Source: Alphaproteobacteria bacterium UBA1301
GTDB taxonomy: Bacteria > Pseudomonadota > Alphaproteobacteria > Micropepsales > Micropepsaceae
Assembly (NCBI GenBank): GCA_002307725.1
Contig: DBUB01000001.1
Coordinates: forward strand, 17,011 to 81,010
DNA: 64,000 bases
Direction: 5' to 3'
Position 1 is the stretch's first letter. Each line of letters begins with the position of its first letter. This document shows, one piece after another, positions 52,134 through 60,635 of the stretch. Below the pieces are notes generated by a model. It saw only the letters and a list, made by a program, of their open reading frames with translations, did no database searches and was not told the origin of the DNA. A program made the position numbers and the translations under genes.

Positions 52134-53612
52134 TTAGCTGGGCTCGAACACGGTCCGCTGCAGAGCACTATGCCATTGGCTCAGTGCTTCCAATCGCGCC
52201 GCTTCCGGCAAGCCAGGCGTAAATTGCGCCGCCGGTGTTGTGGCTTGGGCATTATCCCACATCTGCATCGCCTCGGCAGCCATTTTGCCGGCACCGTAGG
52301 GCGAGAGCTCGGCAATCGTTCCGCGCCTGACGGTCCGGTCGGCCAGATCGGCAAGCAGTTGCATGAGAAAATCGCTTTTGGACGCACCGCCATCGACAAA
52401 CAATAGCGGCAATGCCGCGCCAAGATCTGCTTCCATGGCACGCAGCACATCGACAACTTGCAGCGCTATCGCTTCCAAGGCCGCGCGCGCGACATGCGCC
52501 GGCGTCGTCCCCAAAGACATGCCGCAAATCACGCCGCGCGCATTGGCCTGCCAATGCGGGGCGCCCAATCCTGCCAAGGCGGGCACAAAACAAACGCCGC
52601 CGCTAGAATCAACCGTGCGGGCCAGATCCGTCAACTCCGTCTCGTCCTTGAGACCGAGCAGGCGCCGCGCAAAGGCTGCCGTCTGACCGGAGACGGCGAT
52701 ATTGCCTTCCAGGGCATAGAGCACCTTGTCCCCTTGGCCCCAGGCAATTGTACTCGACAAGCCGTGATGCGACGCAACGCGGTCGCCCGTCACCGCCATA
52801 AGCGAAGAACCCGTACCCAAGGTCGCTTTGACGAGGCCGGGCCCGGCAATACCATGCCCGAAAGCGGCCGCATGCGAATCCCCCATGACCGCGTGTATCG
52901 GAACCCCTTCGGGCAGAGCCGTGACGCCAGCGGCCGTGGTTCCATAGAGCGCATCCGACGGCAGTACTTCGGGCAGCAACGGCCGCGGCACATCGAACAG
53001 CGCACACAACGATTCGTCCCACGCGAGCGCGTCGAGATTGAAGAGTTGGGTCCGCGAGGCGTTGCCGTAATCGGTGGCGTGACGCCTGCCACCAGTGAGC
53101 TTCCAGACCAGCCAGCTATCGACGGTTCCCGCCCGCAACTTCCCGGCGCGCGCCGCGTCCCGCGCCCCCGGGGTGTTGTCCAAAAGCCAAGCCAACTTGG
53201 CGGCAGGAAAGAGTGGATCAAGACCAAGCCCGGTCCGTGCCACCACATCCGCTTCATGGCCGGCGGCGCGCAATTGGGCACAGCGCGGCGACGAACGTCG
53301 GCATTGCCAGATCACGCAAGGCGCGACCGGCTCACCCGTGGCGGCATCCCACAAAACAATTGATTCGCGTTGATTGGAGATGGCGACCGCAATGATGTCG
53401 GCGGCGTCGGTCACCACAACCAAATCAGCGATGACGTCGGCCACCGTCGACCAGATCGCCGCCGCCGATTGTTCGGCCCAACCCGGCTTGGGGTAGGACA
53501 CTTGCATGGGGCGGGAGGCTTGCGCCAGGACCCGACCCTGCCCCGTCAGCAGCACGGCTTTGGTGTTGGTCGTACCCTGATCGATGGCGAGGATCGTGTG
53601 CATGACCGTCAC
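52134..53612 (-). CDS. FGGY-family sugar kinase
   Basis: The product (492 residues) is an FGGY carbohydrate kinase. The N-terminal phosphate motif reads LAIDQGTTNTKAVLL. The substrate region has SNQRESIVLWD and VDSWLVWKLTGG. The catalytic aspartate is in VMGDSHAAAFGHG, and ATP-binding parts include ATLGTGSSLMAVT and LFVDGGASKSDFLMQLLAD. Such kinases act on glycerol, xylulose, ribulose or apulose. Translation starts with GTG at 53612 that overlaps the transketolase stop by 4 bp; ATG at 53603 is an alternative. Its place after a split transketolase and an isomerase makes apulose or a related ketose the best guess. Confidence 0.88.
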   Translation of the reverse strand: MTVMHTILAIDQGTTNTKAVLLTGQGRVLAQASRPMQVSYPKPGWAEQSAAAIWSTVADVIADLVVVTDAADIIAVAISNQRESIVLWDAATGEPVAPCVIWQCRRSSPRCAQLRAAGHEADVVARTGLGLDPLFPAAKLAWLLDNTPGARDAARAGKLRAGTVDSWLVWKLTGGRRHATDYGNASRTQLFNLDALAWDESLCALFDVPRPLLPEVLPSDALYGTTAAGVTALPEGVPIHAVMGDSHAAAFGHGIAGPGLVKATLGTGSSLMAVTGDRVASHHGLSSTIAWGQGDKVLYALEGNIAVSGQTAAFARRLLGLKDETELTDLARTVDSSGGVCFVPALAGLGAPHWQANARGVICGMSLGTTPAHVARAALEAIALQVVDVLRAMEADLGAALPLLFVDGGASKSDFLMQLLADLADRTVRRGTIAELSPYGAGKMAAEAMQMWDNAQATTPAAQFTPGLPEAARLEALSQWHSALQRTVFEPS

Positions 53613-54562
53613 CTTGCGGCCGCAAGTTCGCGGGCAGCTGCAGCGATGCCTTCGGCCGTCAGCCCGTAATGCTCCATGAGGAATTCTGCGCTGCCGGTCG
53701 GCAGAAAGCCGGGGAAGCCCAACAGACGCATGCGGCAGGGCATTTTGGCGGCCAACACTTCGGCGACCGCACCACCTAACCCGCCGCGGACGGAATGTTC
53801 TTCGACGGTCACGATGCCGCCCGTCGCGGCGGCTTCGAGGATCGTGGTCTCGTCCAGAGGGGCCAGACTTGCCATCGAAATGACGCGGGCCTCGATGCCT
53901 TCCTTTGCCAAGGCCGCGGCCGCATCCAGCGCACGATGTACCATCACGCCATTGGCGATGATCGCGACATCTTTGCCGTCACGCATCACTTCGGCTTTGC
54001 CGATGGTGAACGAATGATCGCCGTGCTCCAGCGCCGGCACCGCCATGCGGCTGACGCGGACGAAGACGGGACCTTCGGACGCCGCGACCGCCTTAACCGC
54101 CTCGCTGGTTTCCCATGGATCGGACGGCACAACGATGCCGATCTGGCCCATAACGCGCAGCCAGCCGTAATCTTCGATCGAGTGATGCGTCGGCCCCAAT
54201 TCGCCGTAAGCGACACCGCTCGCCATGCCGCAGAGCTTTACGTTGGCGCGGGAATACGCCAGGTCCGCCTTGATCTGTTCGAGCGCCCGGCCGGTGAGAA
54301 AACAGGCGGCGCCGCAGACAAACGGAATCTTGCCGCCATTGGCAAGACCGGCCGCGACGCCGATCATGTTCTGCTCGGCAATGCCGACATTGATCAGACG
54401 ATGGGGCCAGCGCTTGGCAAAGCCGCCAACCTTGCTTGAGCCGACGCTGTCGTTGACGACGACAACGATGCGCTCGTCGCGCTCGGCCAGAGATTCCAGG
54501 GTCGTCGCAAAGGCATCGCGGCAGTCGAAACGTTTGGTCATGGTGCTGGTTGCGGCGCTCAT
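53609..54562 (-). CDS. Transketolase C-terminal subunit (AptB-like)
   Basis: The product (317 residues) has the pyrimidine-binding and C-terminal domains of transketolase as a separate polypeptide: FDCRDAFATTLESLAERDERIVVVVNDSVG, with the conserved glutamate in LINVGIAEQNMIGVAAGLA. Later landmarks are GPTHHSIEDYGWLRV and EEHSVRGGLGGAVAEVL. It pairs with the N-terminal subunit encoded just upstream (ATGA overlap). Split transketolases are known in several bacteria and include the apulose-4-phosphate transketolase AptA/AptB of D-apiose catabolism. Which of A or B this is by name is less important than the pairing. The start at 54562 is fixed by the overlap. Confidence 0.88.
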   Translation of the reverse strand: MSAATSTMTKRFDCRDAFATTLESLAERDERIVVVVNDSVGSSKVGGFAKRWPHRLINVGIAEQNMIGVAAGLANGGKIPFVCGAACFLTGRALEQIKADLAYSRANVKLCGMASGVAYGELGPTHHSIEDYGWLRVMGQIGIVVPSDPWETSEAVKAVAASEGPVFVRVSRMAVPALEHGDHSFTIGKAEVMRDGKDVAIIANGVMVHRALDAAAALAKEGIEARVISMASLAPLDETTILEAAATGGIVTVEEHSVRGGLGGAVAEVLAAKMPCRMRLLGFPGFLPTGSAEFLMEHYGLTAEGIAAAARELAAAR

Positions 54563-55380
54563 GCTTCGAGTTCTTTCATCGCCAGAGCGAATTGCGCGGC
54601 ATCGGGAACGCCGTGATGCCACTTGACCTGATCGCGCATGAACGAAACGCCCTGACCTTTGAATGTATTGGCGATGACGCAAAGCGGCTTCTGGCGGGGA
54701 GTTGCGGGCGCACTGAGCACATCAAGGAGCTGCGCGTGATCATGGCCGTTGATCTCTTCGACATCCCAGCCGAAGGCGCGCCACTTATCGGCAAGCGGCT
54801 CGAGCGCCACCGTATCTTCGGTGCGCGCGCCTTGCTGCAGACGGTTGCGATCGACGATCAGCGTCAGGTTAGCGAGCTTGCGGTGGCCGGCCGTCATGGC
54901 CGCTTCCCAATTGCTGCCTTCCTGCAATTCACCGTCGCCGGTGAGCACAAAAACGCGGTAAGAGGCTTGGTCGATCTGCCCGGCAATCGCGATGCCGACC
55001 GCCACAGGCATGCCGTGACCAAGCGGCCCGGTGGACGTCTCGACGCCCGGGAGATACGCGCGGCAGGGATGGGCATTGAGCTTCGACAGCGGCTTCATAT
55101 AGGTCGCGAGGTCCGCTTCAGGAAAGAAACCAGCCATCGCCAAGGTCGAATAGAAGGCGCCGCTGCAATGACCTTTGCTCATCACGAAGCGGTCGCGGCC
55201 GGGATCAAGCGGCTTCTTGGGATCAAAACGCATGACCCCGAAATAAAGCGCGGCCATGATATCGGCCGACGACATGTCGCCGCCGGGATGGCCGATGTTG
55301 GCCTGGACGATCATTTCAAGAGCGCTACGCCGGATCAGCCGGGCGCGCTCACGTACGATCGCTGCAGCGTTTTTGGACAT
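54559..55380 (-). CDS. Transketolase N-terminal subunit (AptA-like)
   Basis: The product (273 residues) has the thiamine-diphosphate-binding domain alone: IVQANIGHPGGDMSSADIMAALYFGVMRFDPKKP, then the TPP motif as FVLTGDGELQEGSNWEAA followed by LANLTLIVDRNRLQQGA. HPGGD and TGPLGHGMPVAVGIA are conserved transketolase parts. It transfers a two-carbon ketol unit. The start at 55380 matches where family members begin; ATG at 55413 would overlap the isomerase stop by 11 bp and is possible. It forms one enzyme with the next gene, to which it is translationally coupled. Confidence 0.88.
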   Translation of the reverse strand: MSKNAAAIVRERARLIRRSALEMIVQANIGHPGGDMSSADIMAALYFGVMRFDPKKPLDPGRDRFVMSKGHCSGAFYSTLAMAGFFPEADLATYMKPLSKLNAHPCRAYLPGVETSTGPLGHGMPVAVGIAIAGQIDQASYRVFVLTGDGELQEGSNWEAAMTAGHRKLANLTLIVDRNRLQQGARTEDTVALEPLADKWRAFGWDVEEINGHDHAQLLDVLSAPATPRQKPLCVIANTFKGQGVSFMRDQVKWHHGVPDAAQFALAMKELEA

Positions 55381-55402
55381 AGCGGGCCGCTTCGCTTCGC
55401 GC

Positions 55403-56830
55403 TCAGACTTCATGACGATAAACCGGCCAACCGAGATAGCGCACCGCGGCCTCGTCCACGACATCCGCATAAAGTCCGCGAACCATCGCGACGTGATGCT
55501 CGAAGCCGTTGCGCGTGATGTGGCGCAACAGACCACGGAGATTCGGAATTTCGGTCACGGCGATGCCACCGTCCATGGCAAAGGGATCGTCGGTGATCCG
55601 GCCCTCGCCGAGATAACTCTTCACCGTCCCGGCTGAATCGTCGGTCGAAAGCCGGAAATAGGTCATGTCGCCGGCCTTGACCTTGCCTTTGACGGCGCCG
55701 AAACATTTCTCCTGGCCGATCGTCGTGCCGAGCACGTCGAGATTGGAGATTTCCGGCGTCTCGCCGATGAAGTCCTTTGGGTAGTTGCCGCAATGGGTGC
55801 AGACGCATTTGCCCGCGTCGGCCCCGTAGTTGTTGTTCCAATCGAGCAACGCGGGCGGTGTTCCCGCCGCCAGCGCCAGCGCATACATGGAAACTGCGCC
55901 GGTGACGTCCACCTCGCAGGCGCTCGGCATCATCTTCTGTCCCATCATGCTCATCGTCAGGCAGGTGGCGCAGCCGAAATTGTCCTGCACGCTGGTCCAG
56001 CACTGGATGGTGGACGCGTCGCACCCGTTGCGCTCCATCCAGCGGTTGACGGCGACGGAGAGCTTGGCCTGCTTGACGATGTTTTGACGATTGATCGTTG
56101 ACGGGATGCGGCCGTAGGCGACGATTTCGGCCAGCGTGTTCTGCACTTGGCTGTCGCTGTCGGCGAGGGCCCCAGCCGTGGCCAGCACCTCGGAGAGGTC
56201 GACCGTCACAACGGTGATCCCGGACTTCTGCAGCAACTTCTCGGAATAACGAACCGTTTGGAAGGCGCCCGTGCGCGCACCAATCGCCCCGATGCGCGCC
56301 CGCTTCATGCCGCGAACGAAGCGGCAGATACGGACGAAGCGGTCAAGGTCATCCTGAAATTCAGGGCCATCGACATCGTTGGTGTGGGAGGCCGTATCGG
56401 TCCACGGAATGCCGTATTGATAAAGGTTGTTGCAGACCGAAATCTTGCCGCAAAAGGCATCGCGGCGACCCTTCACGTCGACCTTGTCGATCCGGTCGTT
56501 GCTGGCCTGCACCAGGACCGGAACGTTGAGGGCGGCACGGCTGAGCGTCTCGACCACGGCGATCTCGTCGCCGAAATTCGGTAACACGACCACGACACCG
56601 TCGATCGCATCGCGATGCTCGCCGAAAAAGCGGGCGTATCGGTTGGCGTCGTCGAGCGTCTCGACGGCCCCGTTCGGGGTGTCGTCGCCCCCCAGGATGT
56701 AAGGTGTGGCGCCGAGCGCCTGGATCTGCTGCACCACCTGCGCACGGGCCTCCTGCGTAAAGGCGGCATTAAAGAACGCCCGGCTCGAGACGATGACGCC
56801 GAGGCCTATAGTACGATCAAATACGCTCAT
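55403..56830 (-). CDS. L-fucose/L-arabinose isomerase-like sugar isomerase
   Basis: The product (475 residues) belongs to the L-fucose isomerase-like (COG2407) family. The N-terminal Rossmann-like half has VIVSSRAFFNAAF, VVVLPNFGDEIAVVET and VLVQASNDRI. The metal-site half includes MMPSACEVDVTGAVSMYAL, with the likely metal glutamate and aspartate. It contains an unusual cysteine set (NFGCATC, KCVCTHCGNYP). Such enzymes interconvert aldoses and ketoses. It heads the operon with the split transketolase and FGGY kinase, so its product should be a ketose that can be phosphorylated and cleaved by a transketolase. ATG at 56830 is preceded by AAGGAT. Confidence 0.85.
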   Translation of the reverse strand: MSVFDRTIGLGVIVSSRAFFNAAFTQEARAQVVQQIQALGATPYILGGDDTPNGAVETLDDANRYARFFGEHRDAIDGVVVVLPNFGDEIAVVETLSRAALNVPVLVQASNDRIDKVDVKGRRDAFCGKISVCNNLYQYGIPWTDTASHTNDVDGPEFQDDLDRFVRICRFVRGMKRARIGAIGARTGAFQTVRYSEKLLQKSGITVVTVDLSEVLATAGALADSDSQVQNTLAEIVAYGRIPSTINRQNIVKQAKLSVAVNRWMERNGCDASTIQCWTSVQDNFGCATCLTMSMMGQKMMPSACEVDVTGAVSMYALALAAGTPPALLDWNNNYGADAGKCVCTHCGNYPKDFIGETPEISNLDVLGTTIGQEKCFGAVKGKVKAGDMTYFRLSTDDSAGTVKSYLGEGRITDDPFAMDGGIAVTEIPNLRGLLRHITRNGFEHHVAMVRGLYADVVDEAAVRYLGWPVYRHEV

Positions 56831-57166
56831 TATAGCCCATCCTTGGGTGCCACCAGGACCGCGAAGTGCCTCTGGCTCCGTCAATTTCGCAGACAATTTC
56901 TATACGGCAGACCGCAAATGGGCGCAACTGATCACAAACGATCTGTTGTGTTGTCATTCGGTCGCAGGCGCTCGGATGCGTTTGATATAACGTCATATAA
57001 TCAATAACTTGGAAAATAGTTGTAGTTCTCGAAAAGTATTTCCCGGTGGCGATATGAAAATTATTGCCGCGTAGATCACAAATTTGTTGGTATGAATTGA
57101 TCGAAAAAGACTGTTTCCTTCGCTATCGTGAACTAAACTTGGCGTACTCTTGAGGGATACCAACGG
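56831..57166. other. Divergent promoter region of isomerase and DUF5060 hydrolase, 336 bp
   Basis: There is no gene in this AT-rich spacer. It holds the ATATAACGT half-site (56985-56993) inside a TTGAT...ATCAA bracket, then several A/T blocks up to about 57150 that could form promoters in both directions. The start of the DUF5060 gene has GAGGG upstream. Confidence 0.6.
56982..57004. promoter_or_regulatory. Candidate operator upstream of the isomerase operon
   Basis: ATATAACGT (56985-56993) matches the recurring half-site exactly and is followed by GTCATATAAT (56992-57001), which recurs exactly at 60696-60705. The stretch is bracketed by TTGAT and ATCAA (56982-56986 and 57000-57004). It is about 155 bp upstream of the isomerase and 163 bp upstream of the DUF5060 gene. 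Confidence 0.5.
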
Positions 57167-58744
57167 ATGGCGGGGATAGAACTGTCGCGCCGCGGGCTCT
57201 GCGGCTTCAGTTTGGCGGCTCTTACGGTTTCGGCAGAGGCGCGCGCCCGGGGCCTATCACGCGGCAACGTGGAGCAATGGGGGATCGCCGAAGTCGAACT
57301 TAAAGGGCCACGGACCGGCAATCCGTTCCTCGACGTTTCGCTGAGCGCCGATTTTTCCCAGAACGGCAGGGTGGTGACGGTCGCGGGCTTCTATGACGGC
57401 GACGGCATCTATCGCCTGCGCTTTTCACCGCCGGCAACCGGCATTTGGCACTATGTCACCAAGAGCAATGTCGCAGGTCTGAATGAGCGCGACGGCCGCT
57501 TTGACATCCGTCCAGCCGCCAAGACCAATCATGGCCCGGTGGGCGTCGCCAACCAGTTCCACTTTGCGTATGCCGACGGCACACCGTACCGGCAGATTGG
57601 AACGACATCTTATGCGTGGACCTATCAAGACGATGGGGTCTGCACCGCGACCCTGAAAACGCTGGATGCCGCGCCCTTCAACAAACTGCGCATGGCGATT
57701 TTTCCCAACGGCAGCGTGCGTTTCGAGGGGCCATATCCCTTTGCCGGCACGCCCGGGCATTTCGACCTCGACCGCTTCGATCCGATCTTCTTCCGTCGCT
57801 TTGAGACTTATATCGGGGCGCTGCTGAATCGCGGCATCGAGGCCGACATCATTCTCTTTCATCCCTACGACGGCGACAAATTCGGCTTCGATAATTTGCC
57901 GGCAGCCGTGGACGAACATTATTTGCGCTATGTCGTCGCCCGTCTCGCAGCGTACCGCAACGTCTGGTGGTCAATGGCGAACGAATACGACGTCATGAAA
58001 CACAAGACGGAAGCTGATTTCGATCGCTTCTTCAAGATTGTCCAAAATGCCGACCCTTACGGCCGGCTGCGGTCGATCCATCACCTGTACAAGTTCTACG
58101 ACAACAACAAACCCTGGGTGACGCACGCCAGTATCCAGAGTCCGTCCGTTGCCAAGGACGACGAGCGCGCTTCGCTACTGCGCGATATCTGGCGCAAGCC
58201 GGTCATCCTGGATGAAGTGCAATATGAAGGGACCTGTCCTTATCGCTGGGGCCGGCTCAGCGGCGAAGAAATGGTCAGCCGCTTTTGGGCCGGCACCATA
58301 GCCGGCGTCTATGTCGGGCACGGCGAATACATCGAGGACGAAAAGCACTTCATGTGGGTCGGTACCGGCGGCGTGTTACACGGCACCAGCGCCCCGCGCC
58401 TCGCCTTTCTGCGCCAGATCCTCGAACAAGGCCCGAAGCAGGGCGTCAATCCCATCGACAAATGGTACGACCACCATTTGGCGGGCGCTCCCGGCGCCTA
58501 TTACTTGCGCTATTTCGGCAAGGACGCGCCGCCAAGTTGGGATTTCGTGTTGCCCCAAGATGGGCTGAACGACGGCATGCGCTTCACGGTCGAGGTGCTC
58601 GACACTTGGAACATGACCGTTACGAAAGTCCCCGGCGTCTTCGTCGCCAAGCGCAAGAATCAGTACGATTTTGCCGATGCCAACGGCAGGGCTGTCCCGC
58701 TGCCCAACAAACCGTGGATAGCGCTGCGGATCACGAAGGCATAG
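57167..58744 (+). CDS. DUF5060-type clan GH-A hydrolase
   Basis: The product (525 residues) begins MAGIELSRRGLCGFSLAALTVSAEA, a twin-arginine-like signal. An N-terminal DUF5060 Ig-like domain (about 35-105: VEQWGIAEVELKGPRTGNPF, then YDGDGIYRLRFSPPATGIWHY) precedes a DUF4038-like TIM barrel. The probable acid/base is in SMANEYDVM (Glu273) and the probable nucleophile in VILDEVQYEG (Glu350). The C terminus fits DUF5605. DUF4038-type proteins include GH140 apiosidases. Specificity is not established. It is divergent from the isomerase operon, and the 336-bp spacer contains candidate operators. A role in releasing the sugar used by that operon is inferred. Confidence 0.78.
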   Translation: MAGIELSRRGLCGFSLAALTVSAEARARGLSRGNVEQWGIAEVELKGPRTGNPFLDVSLSADFSQNGRVVTVAGFYDGDGIYRLRFSPPATGIWHYVTKSNVAGLNERDGRFDIRPAAKTNHGPVGVANQFHFAYADGTPYRQIGTTSYAWTYQDDGVCTATLKTLDAAPFNKLRMAIFPNGSVRFEGPYPFAGTPGHFDLDRFDPIFFRRFETYIGALLNRGIEADIILFHPYDGDKFGFDNLPAAVDEHYLRYVVARLAAYRNVWWSMANEYDVMKHKTEADFDRFFKIVQNADPYGRLRSIHHLYKFYDNNKPWVTHASIQSPSVAKDDERASLLRDIWRKPVILDEVQYEGTCPYRWGRLSGEEMVSRFWAGTIAGVYVGHGEYIEDEKHFMWVGTGGVLHGTSAPRLAFLRQILEQGPKQGVNPIDKWYDHHLAGAPGAYYLRYFGKDAPPSWDFVLPQDGLNDGMRFTVEVLDTWNMTVTKVPGVFVAKRKNQYDFADANGRAVPLPNKPWIALRITKA

Positions 58745-58750
58745 AGCGCT

Positions 58751-58773
58751 TCACCGGTTCCATGAAACGGTGA
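58751..58773. terminator. Hairpin between the DUF5060 gene and GH127 copy 2
   Basis: TCACCG and CGGTGA form a 6-bp stem with an 11-base loop between convergent stops. An inner TT/AA pair with one mismatch extends it slightly. It is a weak bidirectional terminator candidate. Confidence 0.4.
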
Positions 58774-58787
58774 GAGGCTTCAAGCCC

Positions 58788-60635
58788 TCAATCGGCAAGC
58801 CGGTGATAAAGCCGGTAATGCTCGTCGGTGATGTCGGCAAACGGCTTCAGGCGAACGGCTCCGGCCGCGGCGGGCATGGTCCAGCCGGCTGCGCCATCCT
58901 GGCGGATCGCCATCAGATCGGTGCGCGCGATTTTTACCGGAACGCCCGCCAGCGCCGGCGGCGTTCCGTTCTCCAAGGCAAACAGCGCCAGCGGACCGGC
59001 GATCGGCGCCACAATTTCCGGATGCTCAGGATCGACGGCCTCCAGCCGCAACGGCATGTCGAACACGATCTCGATGCGGTCATCCCGGTTCCACTCCCGC
59101 AGAATGGAGAGAAAATGGCCCGGCAGGATGTCGGCCGGGACCGGCGTACCATTCACCGTCACACTGCTACGCGGACCGGCCCAGGCCGGGATGCGCAAGT
59201 TCACGGCAAAGCGTGCGGCGCGATCGGTGTCGAGCTGCAACACGATGTTCGGCGTGTAGGGATAGGTGGTTTTGACGGTCAGAGCGGCCCTGGCCCCGCC
59301 CAGCGTGAAGTTCACACGCGAGGGGACATAAAGATTGACGTATAGCGCCCGGCGCGAACGGAAGAAGGCGCTAATCGCGTAATCAGCGGTCACTTGCGAG
59401 AACGAGCCGGTGCAGCAATGCCAGCGGTTCGAGCGGTAATCCTTGTGGGCACGGTAGATGTTGTAGTCGGAATAATAGAAGCCGCGGCCATTGGTCTGCA
59501 GCGGCAGGGCGCCGAGGATGGCGTTGTAGAGCACGCGCTCCATGCTGTCGCCGTAGCGGCTGTCGCCGGTCTCGCACATCAGATAACGGCAGAGCTTGAA
59601 GTGGGCATAAGTCCCGCAGCACGTCTCGAAGTGGTCGTGGTTCTCGAACAAGCTGCCGCCGATCTCGGCACTGCCCGGTTCGCGGAAGCGTTCCGTAGGC
59701 CCCCAGCCGCCGGTGACGAAACTCTGCGCCGCGACAAAATCGAAGCCGTTTTTGGCGGCGCGGAAGTGCTTTTCGCTTCCCAGCGTGAGGTAGGCCTGAA
59801 ACGCCGAACTAAGGGCATTCATGTTGCTATAGGCGTGCTTGCCGACCAGCGCATTGACACCCCCCGCCAGCGGATTGAACAACGTGTCGTCCTGCAAGAA
59901 ACGAACGGCGAGCTTGCGGTAGCGCTCGTTGCCGGTCGCCTTGTAGGTGAGAAAGAAGTTTTCTGGCAGCGTATAGCTCTCATCCCAGCAGTCCGCCTCA
60001 TTGGCGTGCGGTCGCAGAAAGAGCTCGGTGCGCGACAACGCCTTCTCCGGCAAATAGGGCGTGATGGCGTCTGTGGCCTTGTCGATCAGGGGCAGTGCTT
60101 CGCTGACGCCCGCATACCGCCAGGCATCCAAGAGGCCGCGCTCGATCTTGTCGAAGGTGTAGGTCGGCGTGTGATAACCGCGGTAAAACTTCTCCGACAG
60201 GGTCGGCGCCAAACCGCGCACCAAGCGCTGCACCTTGGCTTTGGTCGCGGGCGTTTTGGTGATGGCATAGGCACGGGCCAGCCCAGAAATGTACTGTCCG
60301 AGCGGCCCACCCGGAACAAAGCCGTTCGACGAACCGTGCGGATCAAAGGCCGGATCGTCGCTGTACCAGCCGCCAAGATCGTCACCCGGTGCGGACAGGC
60401 CGGTGCGCTGGCGGTACGGCTTCAACATGCTGTCTTCGCTGAGCGCCATAAAGAAAGCGTGATTGGTGTCGAATTGGGCGCGCAAGCGACCTTCCATCAC
60501 AACGTCGCCATAGCCAAATTCCGTCAGGCGTTCGGCGAGCACGCTTTCGCCATGGGCGAATTGGTGCAGCAGAGGGGCTGACAGCAGCGACGCAGCTCCC
60601 GCTTTGATGAAGGTCTTACGGGTAATGTGAGGCAT
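58788..60635 (-). CDS. GH127-family (DUF1680) glycosidase, copy 2
   Basis: The product (615 residues) begins MPHITRKTFIKAGAASLLSAP, an Arg-Lys variant of the twin-arginine signal. The GH127 barrel has PLGQYISGLARAYA and GGWGPTERF, and the metal and catalytic residues are Glu337, Cys339 and Cys340 in HFETCCGTY plus Cys407-Cys408 in RWHCCTGS. The ETC spacing here is canonical, unlike in copy 1. It would release beta-L-arabinofuranose or a related residue. AGGGAAA lies 9 bp before the start. It is transcribed alone toward the DUF5060 gene, and its upstream DNA contains GTCATATAAT at 60696. Confidence 0.88.
   Translation of the reverse strand: MPHITRKTFIKAGAASLLSAPLLHQFAHGESVLAERLTEFGYGDVVMEGRLRAQFDTNHAFFMALSEDSMLKPYRQRTGLSAPGDDLGGWYSDDPAFDPHGSSNGFVPGGPLGQYISGLARAYAITKTPATKAKVQRLVRGLAPTLSEKFYRGYHTPTYTFDKIERGLLDAWRYAGVSEALPLIDKATDAITPYLPEKALSRTELFLRPHANEADCWDESYTLPENFFLTYKATGNERYRKLAVRFLQDDTLFNPLAGGVNALVGKHAYSNMNALSSAFQAYLTLGSEKHFRAAKNGFDFVAAQSFVTGGWGPTERFREPGSAEIGGSLFENHDHFETCCGTYAHFKLCRYLMCETGDSRYGDSMERVLYNAILGALPLQTNGRGFYYSDYNIYRAHKDYRSNRWHCCTGSFSQVTADYAISAFFRSRRALYVNLYVPSRVNFTLGGARAALTVKTTYPYTPNIVLQLDTDRAARFAVNLRIPAWAGPRSSVTVNGTPVPADILPGHFLSILREWNRDDRIEIVFDMPLRLEAVDPEHPEIVAPIAGPLALFALENGTPPALAGVPVKIARTDLMAIRQDGAAGWTMPAAAGAVRLKPFADITDEHYRLYHRLAD

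Noticed and set aside
53609..55380. Ordinary transketolase of the pentose phosphate pathway
   Set aside because: It is split in two and locked in an operon with a sugar isomerase and FGGY kinase, which points to a dedicated catabolic enzyme.
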